Shown one piece after another: positions 1-8,762 of a stretch of DNA of 64,000 bases (position 1 is its first letter; each line of letters opens with the position of its first letter). This stretch comes from CAZUXY01 sp964624235. Lineage in GTDB: Bacteria; Spirochaetota; UBA4802; UBA5368. A program made the translations under genes and the position numbers. A model generated the notes under the pieces. That model was not told where the DNA came from, made no database searches, and worked only from the letters and a program-made list of their open reading frames with translations. The stretch covers positions 1 to 64,000 of the forward strand of contig CAZUXY010000005.1 in the NCBI GenBank assembly GCA_964624235.1, read 5' to 3'.

Positions 1-803
<803 letters not shown>

Positions 804-971
804 AGTACTTCACTTTTCTACTGAATTTTCCAGGTCTTCCTCTTTTTTTTCGCTAACCATGTGTTCACGGCCATGCTTCTGGAGTTTTCAAAGAACTATA
901 ACTTGTTTCTTTTAATGAAGAAAACAGTTGCGCCAACCCCCCGGGATTTTATGTGCACTGGGGGTTAGCGT
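804..971 (-). promoter_or_regulatory. CRISPR leader between cas2 and the first repeat
   Basis: This AT-rich stretch lies between the cas2 stop and the repeat at 772-803, which is the leader-proximal end if the array is read leftward. It should hold the array promoter and the integration signals used by Cas1-Cas2. An inverted repeat with 11-bp arms and one mismatch lies at 931-941 and 960-970 (core AACCCCC / GGGGGTT), just downstream of cas2. It is not followed by a T-run on the minus strand, so it is a poor terminator. Its function is not known to me. Confidence 0.7.
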
Positions 972-1262
972 TTATACGATCAGAGGTTCATCGTGTTCAA
1001 CGGGGGATGACATGCCATGATGCTCAACCCGACGTTTCCAGTTGCTTCCCAGAAAATAGAATCGGATGCTGTCTTCTCCCGGTTTGTACAATTTCAAAAG
1101 CTCGGCCTTGAAAAACTCCCATTGATGCGGGGCCACATTGCATTCAAATACAGACTTCTGCACGCGTATGCCGTAATTCAGGCAGGTCTTGGCGACACGT
1201 CTCAATCTTCGGCGGCCCGCGCCGTCAAGGGTTGAAACATCGTAGGTCACCAGCACCAGCAT
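972..1262 (-). CDS. cas2: CRISPR-associated endonuclease Cas2
   Basis: This 96-residue protein is the usual Cas2 size. It opens with MLVLVTYDVST, the first beta strand carrying the conserved Asp of the ferredoxin-like fold, followed by an Arg-rich helix and the strand RVQKSVFEC typical of the family. Cas2 is the dimeric scaffold of the Cas1-Cas2 integrase that inserts new spacers at the leader end. It is the last gene of the cas operon, 10 bp after cas1 and directly before the leader. Base composition is GC-rich, like cas1 and cas4 and unlike cas3 to cas5. Confidence 0.96.
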   Translation of the reverse strand: MLVLVTYDVSTLDGAGRRRLRRVAKTCLNYGIRVQKSVFECNVAPHQWEFFKAELLKLYKPGEDSIRFYFLGSNWKRRVEHHGMSSPVEHDEPLIV

Positions 1263-1272
1263 GAAAACCCCC

Positions 1273-2304
1273 TTATTTCATATAAAACGGCGGGTACTGC
1301 TCCAGATCGCCGCGGATATAACGCGCCAAGAGCATCGCCTGGATATGAGGCAGAAGTCCTATGGTGGTTTTTTCTCCAAGGAACGGATGAGTGATCACTT
1401 CATCTTTCCGTTTCTGATACGCGATGATCACCTCTTTGCGACCACTGTCGCCGATACGTATCTCGCCGGTTTCCCTGGTTTCGAAGTCACTTTTCGACAG
1501 TACTTTCAGGTTTACAAGATTCAGCACCACCCTGTCGGCGATATAGGCGCGCAGTTCCTCCATTATATCCAGGGCCAGGCTGGGACGTCCCGGCCGCAGG
1601 CGGTGCAGAAAGCCCACCTGAGGGTCCAGCCCCGTTGTCTCCAGGGCCGATCTCACATCGTTGACCAGCAGCATGTACACAAATGAAAGCAGGGCGTTGA
1701 CGTTGTCCAGCGGCGGGCGTTTGTTGCGTCCGTTGAAAACAAAATCCTCCTTTTGCGAGGTGATGAGCCGGTTAAAACATCCCCAGTATGCGGCGGCGCT
1801 TTCTCCCTCGAAACCCCTGAGTGCGTCCAGGGTGGATGCATCTTTCACCAGGTTAAGCTGACGGGCCAGGGTTGATACAGTTCCTTCGAGTCGTGTGGTG
1901 TCGGTCCCCTCCCCGTGGTTGCGGATGTGGCGCTGCAGAACATTACGGGCGTTAGCGATCTTGGCGGCCACCACATGCCGGGCAATGCCCAGGGACTTTT
2001 CCTCTGAATCGGAAAGGGAGTATTGCTTCTTCCGCAAGAGCACGTTGCCCCGCTGTTCTCCGTACACCCGCGCCAGGAAGCGCCCGCGCATGGAAAGATA
2101 GCTTATGCCTATATTGTTCTCGGCGCAGAAAGCCATGAGGGCGGGGGTGACCGGCTTGAAGCCGAAGCAGACGATATTCTCGATGGTGTGCACCGGCGCC
2201 TGCAGGGCCTTCTTGTCGTCAACCTCGACCACAAAGGTCATGCCTTCTTTCCGTATGAAGGCGTCGGGCGAAGTTATATAAAGAGTATTAAGGTGCTTTT
2301 TCAT
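1273..2304 (-). CDS. cas1: CRISPR-associated integrase Cas1, type I-C
   Basis: This 343-residue protein has the normal Cas1 length and layout, an N-terminal beta domain followed by a helical catalytic domain. The metal-binding residues are visible as Glu in GFEGESAAAYW, His in VGFLHRLRPGRPSLALD and the Asp that ends this stretch. Cas1 catalyses the two transesterifications that integrate a prespacer at the first repeat. The start overlaps the end of cas4 by 17 bp, which suggests translational coupling of the adaptation genes. The gene is GC-rich. Confidence 0.97.
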   Translation of the reverse strand: MKKHLNTLYITSPDAFIRKEGMTFVVEVDDKKALQAPVHTIENIVCFGFKPVTPALMAFCAENNIGISYLSMRGRFLARVYGEQRGNVLLRKKQYSLSDSEEKSLGIARHVVAAKIANARNVLQRHIRNHGEGTDTTRLEGTVSTLARQLNLVKDASTLDALRGFEGESAAAYWGCFNRLITSQKEDFVFNGRNKRPPLDNVNALLSFVYMLLVNDVRSALETTGLDPQVGFLHRLRPGRPSLALDIMEELRAYIADRVVLNLVNLKVLSKSDFETRETGEIRIGDSGRKEVIIAYQKRKDEVITHPFLGEKTTIGLLPHIQAMLLARYIRGDLEQYPPFYMK

Positions 2305-2923
2305 GGTCTCCGTAGAGTTCCTTTATATAGGTGTCGATTTTGCGGCCGCCAAGGCCCGGCATACACTGGTCGTATAATGAACAGGCGGCGCATTTTTTCT
2401 CTTTTCTGGCCGGGGGGACGATTCGGCTTTTCACCATTTCGTGCACCGCCGCGATCACCCGTTCGGTCTCGCGTCTCAGGGCGTCATCAAGGTCTACCGC
2501 CAGACGCCTTCGGGGCCTGCCGTAATAAATTGCCGCCTGCCGCACCGGTGAGAGCGTCATTTCCTCCAGACACAGCGCCTGGGCGCACACCTGGGCCAGG
2601 TCGCATATATCCTGTTTCGGCTGACCCGACTTGTATTCCACCGGGTAGGGTATGTCTACGCCGTTGACTTCATGGAACTCCACCACGTCGGCCTTTCCGG
2701 AGAGGCCCAGACGCCGGCTGTAAATATTAAGCCCCCGGGTTATACGGACATCGCCCCGGCTTTCATCTTCGCCCGTGTCCACCCGCTCGTGGAGCACTTT
2801 ACCCAGCGCGGTGAACGTGTTCTCGGCCCAGATCCCCTCCACGTGAATAAGAGCACATCTTCTTGGACAAAAAACATAATGAGATAAGGCTGAGATCATT
2901 ATGTAATCATCTTCACTAAACAT
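2288..2923 (-). CDS. cas4: CRISPR-associated exonuclease Cas4
   Basis: This 211-residue Cas4/Dna2-family nuclease trims prespacers and helps select those flanked by the right PAM. One cysteine of the Fe-S cluster lies in the N-terminal FCPRRCAL motif and three near the C-terminus in KKCAACSLYDQC. The RecB-like nuclease motif ends in PVEYKSG, with the catalytic Lys. The ATG at 2923 gives MFSEDDYIM; a second ATG eight codons in is also possible. It lies 19 bp downstream of cas3. Its GC-rich composition contrasts sharply with cas3, so the gap 2924-2942 marks the border between two compositional blocks. Confidence 0.94.
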   Translation of the reverse strand: MFSEDDYIMISALSHYVFCPRRCALIHVEGIWAENTFTALGKVLHERVDTGEDESRGDVRITRGLNIYSRRLGLSGKADVVEFHEVNGVDIPYPVEYKSGQPKQDICDLAQVCAQALCLEEMTLSPVRQAAIYYGRPRRRLAVDLDDALRRETERVIAAVHEMVKSRIVPPARKEKKCAACSLYDQCMPGLGGRKIDTYIKELYGDHEKAP

Positions 2924-2942
2924 TATTTTATTTGATTTTTTA

Positions 2943-5141
2943 TTAAATTACCCAAGCATCGCTTAGACCTTTATTAAACCCTTCAATAAAAAGCACACCT
3001 GCCATATATCCGATAAAATCGTCATAAGCAAGTGTCCATTTATATAAACCTGGTTTACTTTCAAATTCTTGGATACGTAAAGCATCAAGCTTATAACCCC
3101 ATATCTGAACTGATCCATTTTGAATATCATGCCAATCAACCGGTTGATATTGCTCTATTTTTTTTGAAATATTATCATCGATTACTGTAATACGGGTATC
3201 AGTGTTGATAACTTTAAATTTTTCTTCTATAATCGGAAACCTCATATCTTGTTCTGCTTTTTTTAATTTATCTAAATCAGTACCAATCATTCTGATTTCA
3301 CGTTTTAAAGCTTCTGTGCATAGATCAGGAGTAATTACAATCTTTTCATTAAAAAATTCACGAAGTACAAAAGCAGAATTCTTCATCTCTGGATGTTGTT
3401 TTAATAAACCTTCCTCTCTAATTCGAATACTCCATACTTCGGAATCATTAATAAAACCATGACGATTTACCCTGCCAGCAATCTGAAGGAGTGATACGAG
3501 CGATCCAATTTCTCGTACTCCGGTACGAAATGATAATTCTATACCTGCTTCAACACATGAAGTTGCTATTAAGCACCAGTTTGTATCATTTTTATCCTTA
3601 AGCCTTTTTTTTACTTTTTCAAGTGATCGTGCCCTGTCTTTAGGAGTCAAAGCGGTTGACAAATGCTCAACATGGTCACGACCGAAAATATTGTTATATT
3701 CAAGAGCAACAACAGCAGCACTTTGTACAGTATTAAGAATTACAATTCGAGGACCGGGTAGTGATGCTATCCATTCAATTAATTCTTTTGCATCAAGGGG
3801 CTCTTCTTTATATTTATAAGTAACTCTAGTTGATTCATAGTTTGAAAGTCTTTTACGAAGATCATCTGAAACAATTTCATGTACATTTGGTGGTTCTATA
3901 TCAAATTCTGGAATTTGCCAGAAACGATTTAAAGAACCTGAAGCAAGTGTCCAGTAACAACTCCATTCAGAAGCTAATAATTTCATCCAATGCCATGCGA
4001 GTGGATATAGTTTTGCAGGTAAAGCCGCATGTGATTCATCAATAAAGATCGCACTACCCGGTAAATTATGCAAGCGTCGAAGAGTTGAAGGAGAATTTGA
4101 AGCAAGTGTTTCAAAGAAAGTTACTGCTGTGGTTACAATAATCGGCGCTTTCCAGAGTGCCGTCAGATGACGAGAGTGTATATCATTAAAATCTGCTCTG
4201 TGATGTAGTTCAGCAACAACATCTTCCGGGTTTTCTCCCGGTAATAACAGTGACTTTCTGTAAACGTCAACCGATTGTGTAATTATTGTTATATAAGGGA
4301 GGACAACAAAAATGTGTCGTAGTTTTCTTTTTGCCGCTTGTGATAGCAAATATGCCATAATAGCAGTTGTTTTCCCTGTTCCGACAGGGCTGTCACAAGA
4401 TGTAATTCCAGCTTCAGCATTTGAATCACGGCATGACCTGTACATTTCGGCGCGAAGAGATGATCTGCTGTCATTGCTATTCTCAAGTGTGGATACATAC
4501 CTGTTTAGTGCATATAAACGTTCGGCTGGTTTGAGGTGTATGCTTATTTCTTCTTTGGGATATTCTCCGTAATGAATAGCCGTATCTGTATGGTCACCAT
4601 CAGCTAGACAGGATAGTGCGATACGAAAAAACAGAGAAGCATTCCCATTAATATTTCGGTTATTCAAATTATCAGACAGTTTTGTTAAAATCTCCCTATG
4701 GTGTAATTCAATCAGATAATTAATATTTTTATCAACTGATTTACGCACGGAATCATCTCTGAAAACACATTCTTCTGATCTATTACTTTCTTCGATAAAA
4801 TCTGGTAATCCGATATGATGAGAACGAGCCAAAACTGCTGCAGGTGCCGATTCAATTTTATTAAGAAGAAATGCTGTTCCTGCGTCCGTATGCTGAACGG
4901 GTAATTTTCTTGCTTTAGTTAAACCTGTCAATACTTTCTGATTTTCATCTTCAAGTTTTCCAAGATCGTGATATTGTGCAGCTAATTTTACAACATTCGT
5001 TAGTGTATTGCCGTCAGATACAGAATATTGAGCAGCGTTATCAGCGGCTTTACCTGATATAGAAACTACGCTGTTTATATGGTCAGCGTAGCTCTGTTCA
5101 GGAATATTTCTTTTCTTATCTGCACTATGGGCAAGTAACAT
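2943..5141 (-). CDS. cas3: CRISPR-associated helicase-nuclease Cas3
   Basis: This 732-residue HD-nuclease/SF2-helicase fusion unwinds and degrades target DNA after recruitment by Cascade. The N-terminal HD domain shows QYHDLGK, then QHTDAGTAFL and ARSHHIGLP. The helicase follows with Walker A SPVGTGKTTAI at about residue 248 and the motif II variant IDESHAALP in place of DEAH. Motif VI is seen as QIAGRVNRHG. The ATG shares one base with the cas7 stop (TAATG). Canonical I-C operons put cas3 first; here it follows cas7 and precedes cas4, as in type I-B. The gene is AT-rich. Confidence 0.95.
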   Translation of the reverse strand: MLLAHSADKKRNIPEQSYADHINSVVSISGKAADNAAQYSVSDGNTLTNVVKLAAQYHDLGKLEDENQKVLTGLTKARKLPVQHTDAGTAFLLNKIESAPAAVLARSHHIGLPDFIEESNRSEECVFRDDSVRKSVDKNINYLIELHHREILTKLSDNLNNRNINGNASLFFRIALSCLADGDHTDTAIHYGEYPKEEISIHLKPAERLYALNRYVSTLENSNDSRSSLRAEMYRSCRDSNAEAGITSCDSPVGTGKTTAIMAYLLSQAAKRKLRHIFVVLPYITIITQSVDVYRKSLLLPGENPEDVVAELHHRADFNDIHSRHLTALWKAPIIVTTAVTFFETLASNSPSTLRRLHNLPGSAIFIDESHAALPAKLYPLAWHWMKLLASEWSCYWTLASGSLNRFWQIPEFDIEPPNVHEIVSDDLRKRLSNYESTRVTYKYKEEPLDAKELIEWIASLPGPRIVILNTVQSAAVVALEYNNIFGRDHVEHLSTALTPKDRARSLEKVKKRLKDKNDTNWCLIATSCVEAGIELSFRTGVREIGSLVSLLQIAGRVNRHGFINDSEVWSIRIREEGLLKQHPEMKNSAFVLREFFNEKIVITPDLCTEALKREIRMIGTDLDKLKKAEQDMRFPIIEEKFKVINTDTRITVIDDNISKKIEQYQPVDWHDIQNGSVQIWGYKLDALRIQEFESKPGLYKWTLAYDDFIGYMAGVLFIEGFNKGLSDAWVI

Positions 5142-6037
5142 TAAATTGTCTCCACAAGATCATCGCAACTTTCGACTTTAGCACGAAGGTCATCTGGCAA
5201 TTTAGATGGAACATCATAATTATCCCATGAGGTCGATGAAGCCATTGGGTCATTGCCTTTACGTTTTGGTATCAAAGTATCGATAAGTTTGTAGTCTGCA
5301 CAACTGCCAAGAGAATTTTTGTGTTCTATATACCACGCATGACGTATTCTTACATCCGGTCGAATTGCTGAACGATTATGATCATAAGCATACGGAATAA
5401 GAGCTTTTAACATTTTAATGTCATCAACAATACATCCTGATTTATGTGCATTACTTGGATTGATATAAAAAGGCATATAATATACACCGTGCTCAACAAC
5501 CCTATAAGCAAGCGGAGCCATGCCCTGTGTCTTGCCTTCCTCAACACCTGATTTATTTGTATTAGTGTGACGAACTATTTGGACGGGAGCGACAGAAAGC
5601 CCTATAACGAATTGAGCTACACCTGTTTTTATATAACCTTTGTTGCCACCTTCTTCTAAAAATGTATTTCCAAAGAGACGAGCATCCCAGTATTTTTTCA
5701 CAAATTTACTATCAAGAAATTTATTCTGATCAAAATCCTTTATCTCTCCATTTTCACTCATTTCTTTTAATATTTCAGCACGTATACGGCCACGGGATTC
5801 AAGAATGTAAAAATTTTCCTTTTTCAAATTTAGCTTGCTACATATATCGTTAAAAACTTTACCGTCCCGATCTTCAACTAAATCTCTTAATTTACGTTTA
5901 AATGATACCGGAGAAATCTCACCCAGACCATTAGGTCTTTGTCTTGGATCGCTTTCCCTGTCCGGATCTCCGTTTGGATTGGAATTTACAACTTCAAGTA
6001 CAAGTAAGCCTGTTGCACGTTTAATTTCTTCACTCAT
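5141..6037 (-). CDS. cas7: Cascade backbone protein Cas7 (Csd2/Csh2 family)
   Basis: This 298-residue RAMP protein polymerises along the crRNA spacer to form the Cascade backbone. The N-terminal pattern VVNSNPNGDPDRESDPRQRP is the hallmark of the Csd2/Csh2 family, followed by GEISPVSFKRKLRD. The stop overlaps the cas3 start by one base, and a 16-bp gap separates it from the Cas8 gene. The SD-like GGAGAAAA lies upstream of the ATG. The family assignment is firm. The I-C label rests on the neighbours, the repeat and the absence of cas6. Confidence 0.93.
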   Translation of the reverse strand: MSEEIKRATGLLVLEVVNSNPNGDPDRESDPRQRPNGLGEISPVSFKRKLRDLVEDRDGKVFNDICSKLNLKKENFYILESRGRIRAEILKEMSENGEIKDFDQNKFLDSKFVKKYWDARLFGNTFLEEGGNKGYIKTGVAQFVIGLSVAPVQIVRHTNTNKSGVEEGKTQGMAPLAYRVVEHGVYYMPFYINPSNAHKSGCIVDDIKMLKALIPYAYDHNRSAIRPDVRIRHAWYIEHKNSLGSCADYKLIDTLIPKRKGNDPMASSTSWDNYDVPSKLPDDLRAKVESCDDLVETI

Positions 6038-6053
6038 GTTTTTTCTCCTTCAT

Positions 6054-8102
6054 TTAATTTGATGTATTATTTTCTTTTTTTTCTTTTTTGGGATTGCCGG
6101 CAAGATAACCAAGTAAAACCTGAGCGCGTTCAGCATCATTAAAACGGGCTGGTAAATTAAAATTTGCCAGTTGAGATGCCGTTTCACTGTATTGTCCAAT
6201 AAAATATCCTGCTAATTTTGCACTATCTCCTTTTTGAAACGTCTTTGCCCATCCATAATATGGTTTCAGGCGTAGTGCAAGTTGGGCAAGCGCCTGTAGC
6301 GGGCTATCAAGAGCTGCAGTCATTAATGTATTACCTATTAGCTGTGGCGGTAATTTATTATCACGGACTTCTCTGCAATAGAGTGTGTGAAGTTCGTCGG
6401 CAAGTTTTAGCATTCTACCGACAAGAAATGCTGCATCATTCATATAATCCTCCTTTCTATATCCAAGTTTATAGAGTAGAAGCCCTAAGATTGACGGGAT
6501 GAGCAGTTTATGTGCATCAAGCCCTTTTAATGATATAATTTCTCCTTTATTTATTGCATCGCCAAGAAATAGAAGCAGACCTTTAGCATTTTGTAATAAT
6601 ACATTTAGCAGGTAAGGAGTAAGTCTCTCTGTATGTTCTTCAAGAAGAAGCTCTACTCCTTTTGTTCGTGGAATTACTGGTGTTTCACATACGGTAGTTC
6701 CATCCATTTTCCATATACGATTTAGACATTGAGCGACTTGAAGCGGATATGGCACAATTGGTTCATATCTTTCCCACTTCCCCTTTTCTGAACCCCATGC
6801 GCGTATTCGTAATTCAGGTATATTAGTACAGCCTGTTTGCCATTCTTTCGCGGCATCAATGAGGCGTTGGGCTGTGTAATTACGATGGAAAATTACTTTA
6901 GTGCGTGCCTTATCCATTTTTTTTAATGAGAAGACACTTAAATTAAGATTTCTCAGATCTTTAGATATTCCTTGTAATCCTTTAATGGCATCCTGAGCTG
7001 CATTCGCAAAACGTGTTTCTGTATCATCACTCTTTTTTGCTCCCAAACAAGCAGCAAGCTTTACTGGTATTTGGGAAAGAGTCGATGGATATGCAAAGAT
7101 CAGTTCTTTTACATCAGCACGTCCCCACGTTTCACCTTCACGAGATTCATCGCCCAACCATTCAAGTGCTCCTTTTGTCCGTTTGCGACTTTCCTGACCT
7201 ACAGGAAATGAGATAGCATCAATAGTCCTATAGCGGTATTGACAAGGAGATTCACTATTCATTGCACGAAGTTTTACATCAGCAATTATTGGTAGTTTAA
7301 TACTTGGTAATTTATCATCTTCACCAGTAAGCTCATTACCAAAAGCATCCAGTAAATTTGAGGTTATATTATTATTACTTAATGTTGTTAAACAATCATT
7401 AAGCCAATTTATATTTTTGTTACTGGCTACAGGATATTCTTTCCAATCAGGAATATCAAGAAATATCGATATGTTTCCTGTGTCGTACTCCTTCTCCCTC
7501 TTGGGATCACCTTCATAAATTAATATTGAAAGGACTGTCGGTATTGCTTCTCCTGATTTGATGCATTCCCATATATAAACCTCTAAACCATTCTGAAATG
7601 TATCAGCATTTTTAACTTTATTTAAACGCTCTATAAGCGTTATAACTTCTGAATCTTCATGTTCAGTCGAACAAATAATATTATTAAGTACTTTAGGTAT
7701 CTCAATTAGACATTTAGATATTTTTACTTTATGCTTTTTATCCCAATTTTTATTTTCTTCAGAACATAAACTTTTTAGTATTTTGATATCTATAGGTTTT
7801 GTTCCATCCTTCCATGGTTTAATAATTTTTTTCTGCTCTGCATCTGCTATACGATAAAGTGGTTGAATGTTAAATCCCGGAAAGGAGTTTCCATTACTGG
7901 GTTCCCATTTTCGTAGATTCGGAATAAGATCTAAATTCAACTTATCTATTTTTGAAATAGTACTATCTTTATCAATTGAAATACAATAACATGGTTTCTT
8001 GTTTGAAGCCTTTGGTAATAACTTCAATTGCGGGTGCCATTCTTTCGGTGTAATATGAGCTTTTTCTAAAGCATCTGCTAATTGATTTAATTCATTAAGC
8101 AT
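6054..8102 (-). CDS. cas8c: Large Cascade subunit, Cas8c (Csd1)-like, divergent
   Basis: This 682-residue protein lies between cas5 and cas7, where I-C operons carry cas8c/csd1, the subunit that recognises the PAM and recruits Cas3. It is longer than the roughly 580-600 residues I expect for Csd1 and does not open with the usual Csd1 N-terminus. Csd1-like traits are at the C-terminal end: a region around FLVGRMLKLADEL and the closing AERAQVLLGYLAGN, similar in shape to the GYYHQ end of Csd1. The call rests more on position and size than on motifs. It is AT-rich, and the last residues are Lys/Glu/Asn-rich. Confidence 0.65.
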   Translation of the reverse strand: MLNELNQLADALEKAHITPKEWHPQLKLLPKASNKKPCYCISIDKDSTISKIDKLNLDLIPNLRKWEPSNGNSFPGFNIQPLYRIADAEQKKIIKPWKDGTKPIDIKILKSLCSEENKNWDKKHKVKISKCLIEIPKVLNNIICSTEHEDSEVITLIERLNKVKNADTFQNGLEVYIWECIKSGEAIPTVLSILIYEGDPKREKEYDTGNISIFLDIPDWKEYPVASNKNINWLNDCLTTLSNNNITSNLLDAFGNELTGEDDKLPSIKLPIIADVKLRAMNSESPCQYRYRTIDAISFPVGQESRKRTKGALEWLGDESREGETWGRADVKELIFAYPSTLSQIPVKLAACLGAKKSDDTETRFANAAQDAIKGLQGISKDLRNLNLSVFSLKKMDKARTKVIFHRNYTAQRLIDAAKEWQTGCTNIPELRIRAWGSEKGKWERYEPIVPYPLQVAQCLNRIWKMDGTTVCETPVIPRTKGVELLLEEHTERLTPYLLNVLLQNAKGLLLFLGDAINKGEIISLKGLDAHKLLIPSILGLLLYKLGYRKEDYMNDAAFLVGRMLKLADELHTLYCREVRDNKLPPQLIGNTLMTAALDSPLQALAQLALRLKPYYGWAKTFQKGDSAKLAGYFIGQYSETASQLANFNLPARFNDAERAQVLLGYLAGNPKKEKKENNTSN

Positions 8103-8105
8103 TTG

Positions 8106-8762
8106 TCACCCCCTTGCTTTAGGGAAAACTAATTCACCATTTGCAATAGTTACATTTTGATTATAAGAAAACGATACTTCTGTTTTATACCCTTTTGAGA
8201 AAACTTCATGCAGCATTGACGGAATAACAGTAGAGTAATCAGTCTGAACCTTTGTTTTATCTCTGAAGTGTCCAAAATAATCAGGTCCGAATTCTTTCCA
8301 TCCAAGACATGGCATAGAAAAACACTGTCCCCGATTAAGCCGTCTGTTAAATATTTCCTGATACGCATGTCCTGGGGAAGTTGTTTTTTTATCCCATGCT
8401 TTTGCAGATTCAGGTATATTTTCTTTTGGAGTCCCTCTAATCGGCATTACCTCTGCATATAGACGGTAACAAACATCAATGAGAACAGTTGCAAGTAATT
8501 GAAATCCGCCACCTGTGGCAATAACCCCTGATTTTCGTAAAGGCCCGCCATAATTTGTTTGATAATTATGATATTGCACAGGAGAACATACTTCTACTTT
8601 TACTGGTATTATTTGAACTGCCGGCCCCCATAGAATCGATTCAAATATTCCTTTGACAGCCGAATAAGTCGGAGCAGGATAACTTACCGGACAATCCCCG
8701 GTATCTGGTCTTGTCCACATGGCTGTTGAACCTGAAATTTCCATTTTAATCTCATAAATCAT
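8106..8762 (-). CDS. cas5: Cas5c/Cas5d, crRNA-processing Cascade subunit
   Basis: This 218-residue RAMP protein is, by position, the first gene of the operon, three bases before the Cas8 gene. Family features are the N-terminal YPAPTYSAVKGIFESILW segment and the later RRLNRGQCFSMPCLGWKEF segment, both typical of the I-C Cas5. In type I-C this protein replaces Cas6, cutting pre-crRNA in the repeat and staying on the 5' handle. That fits the lack of any cas6 here. An SD-like GAGAGG lies upstream of the ATG, and the AT-rich DNA above 8763 probably holds the operon promoter. Confidence 0.9.
   Translation of the reverse strand: MIYEIKMEISGSTAMWTRPDTGDCPVSYPAPTYSAVKGIFESILWGPAVQIIPVKVEVCSPVQYHNYQTNYGGPLRKSGVIATGGGFQLLATVLIDVCYRLYAEVMPIRGTPKENIPESAKAWDKKTTSPGHAYQEIFNRRLNRGQCFSMPCLGWKEFGPDYFGHFRDKTKVQTDYSTVIPSMLHEVFSKGYKTEVSFSYNQNVTIANGELVFPKARG

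Noticed and set aside
6054..8102. Large subunit as a type I-B or I-G Cas8
   Set aside because: The array repeat, the Cas5c features and the lack of cas6 and of Csb/Csx17 genes favour I-C; the call stays tentative.
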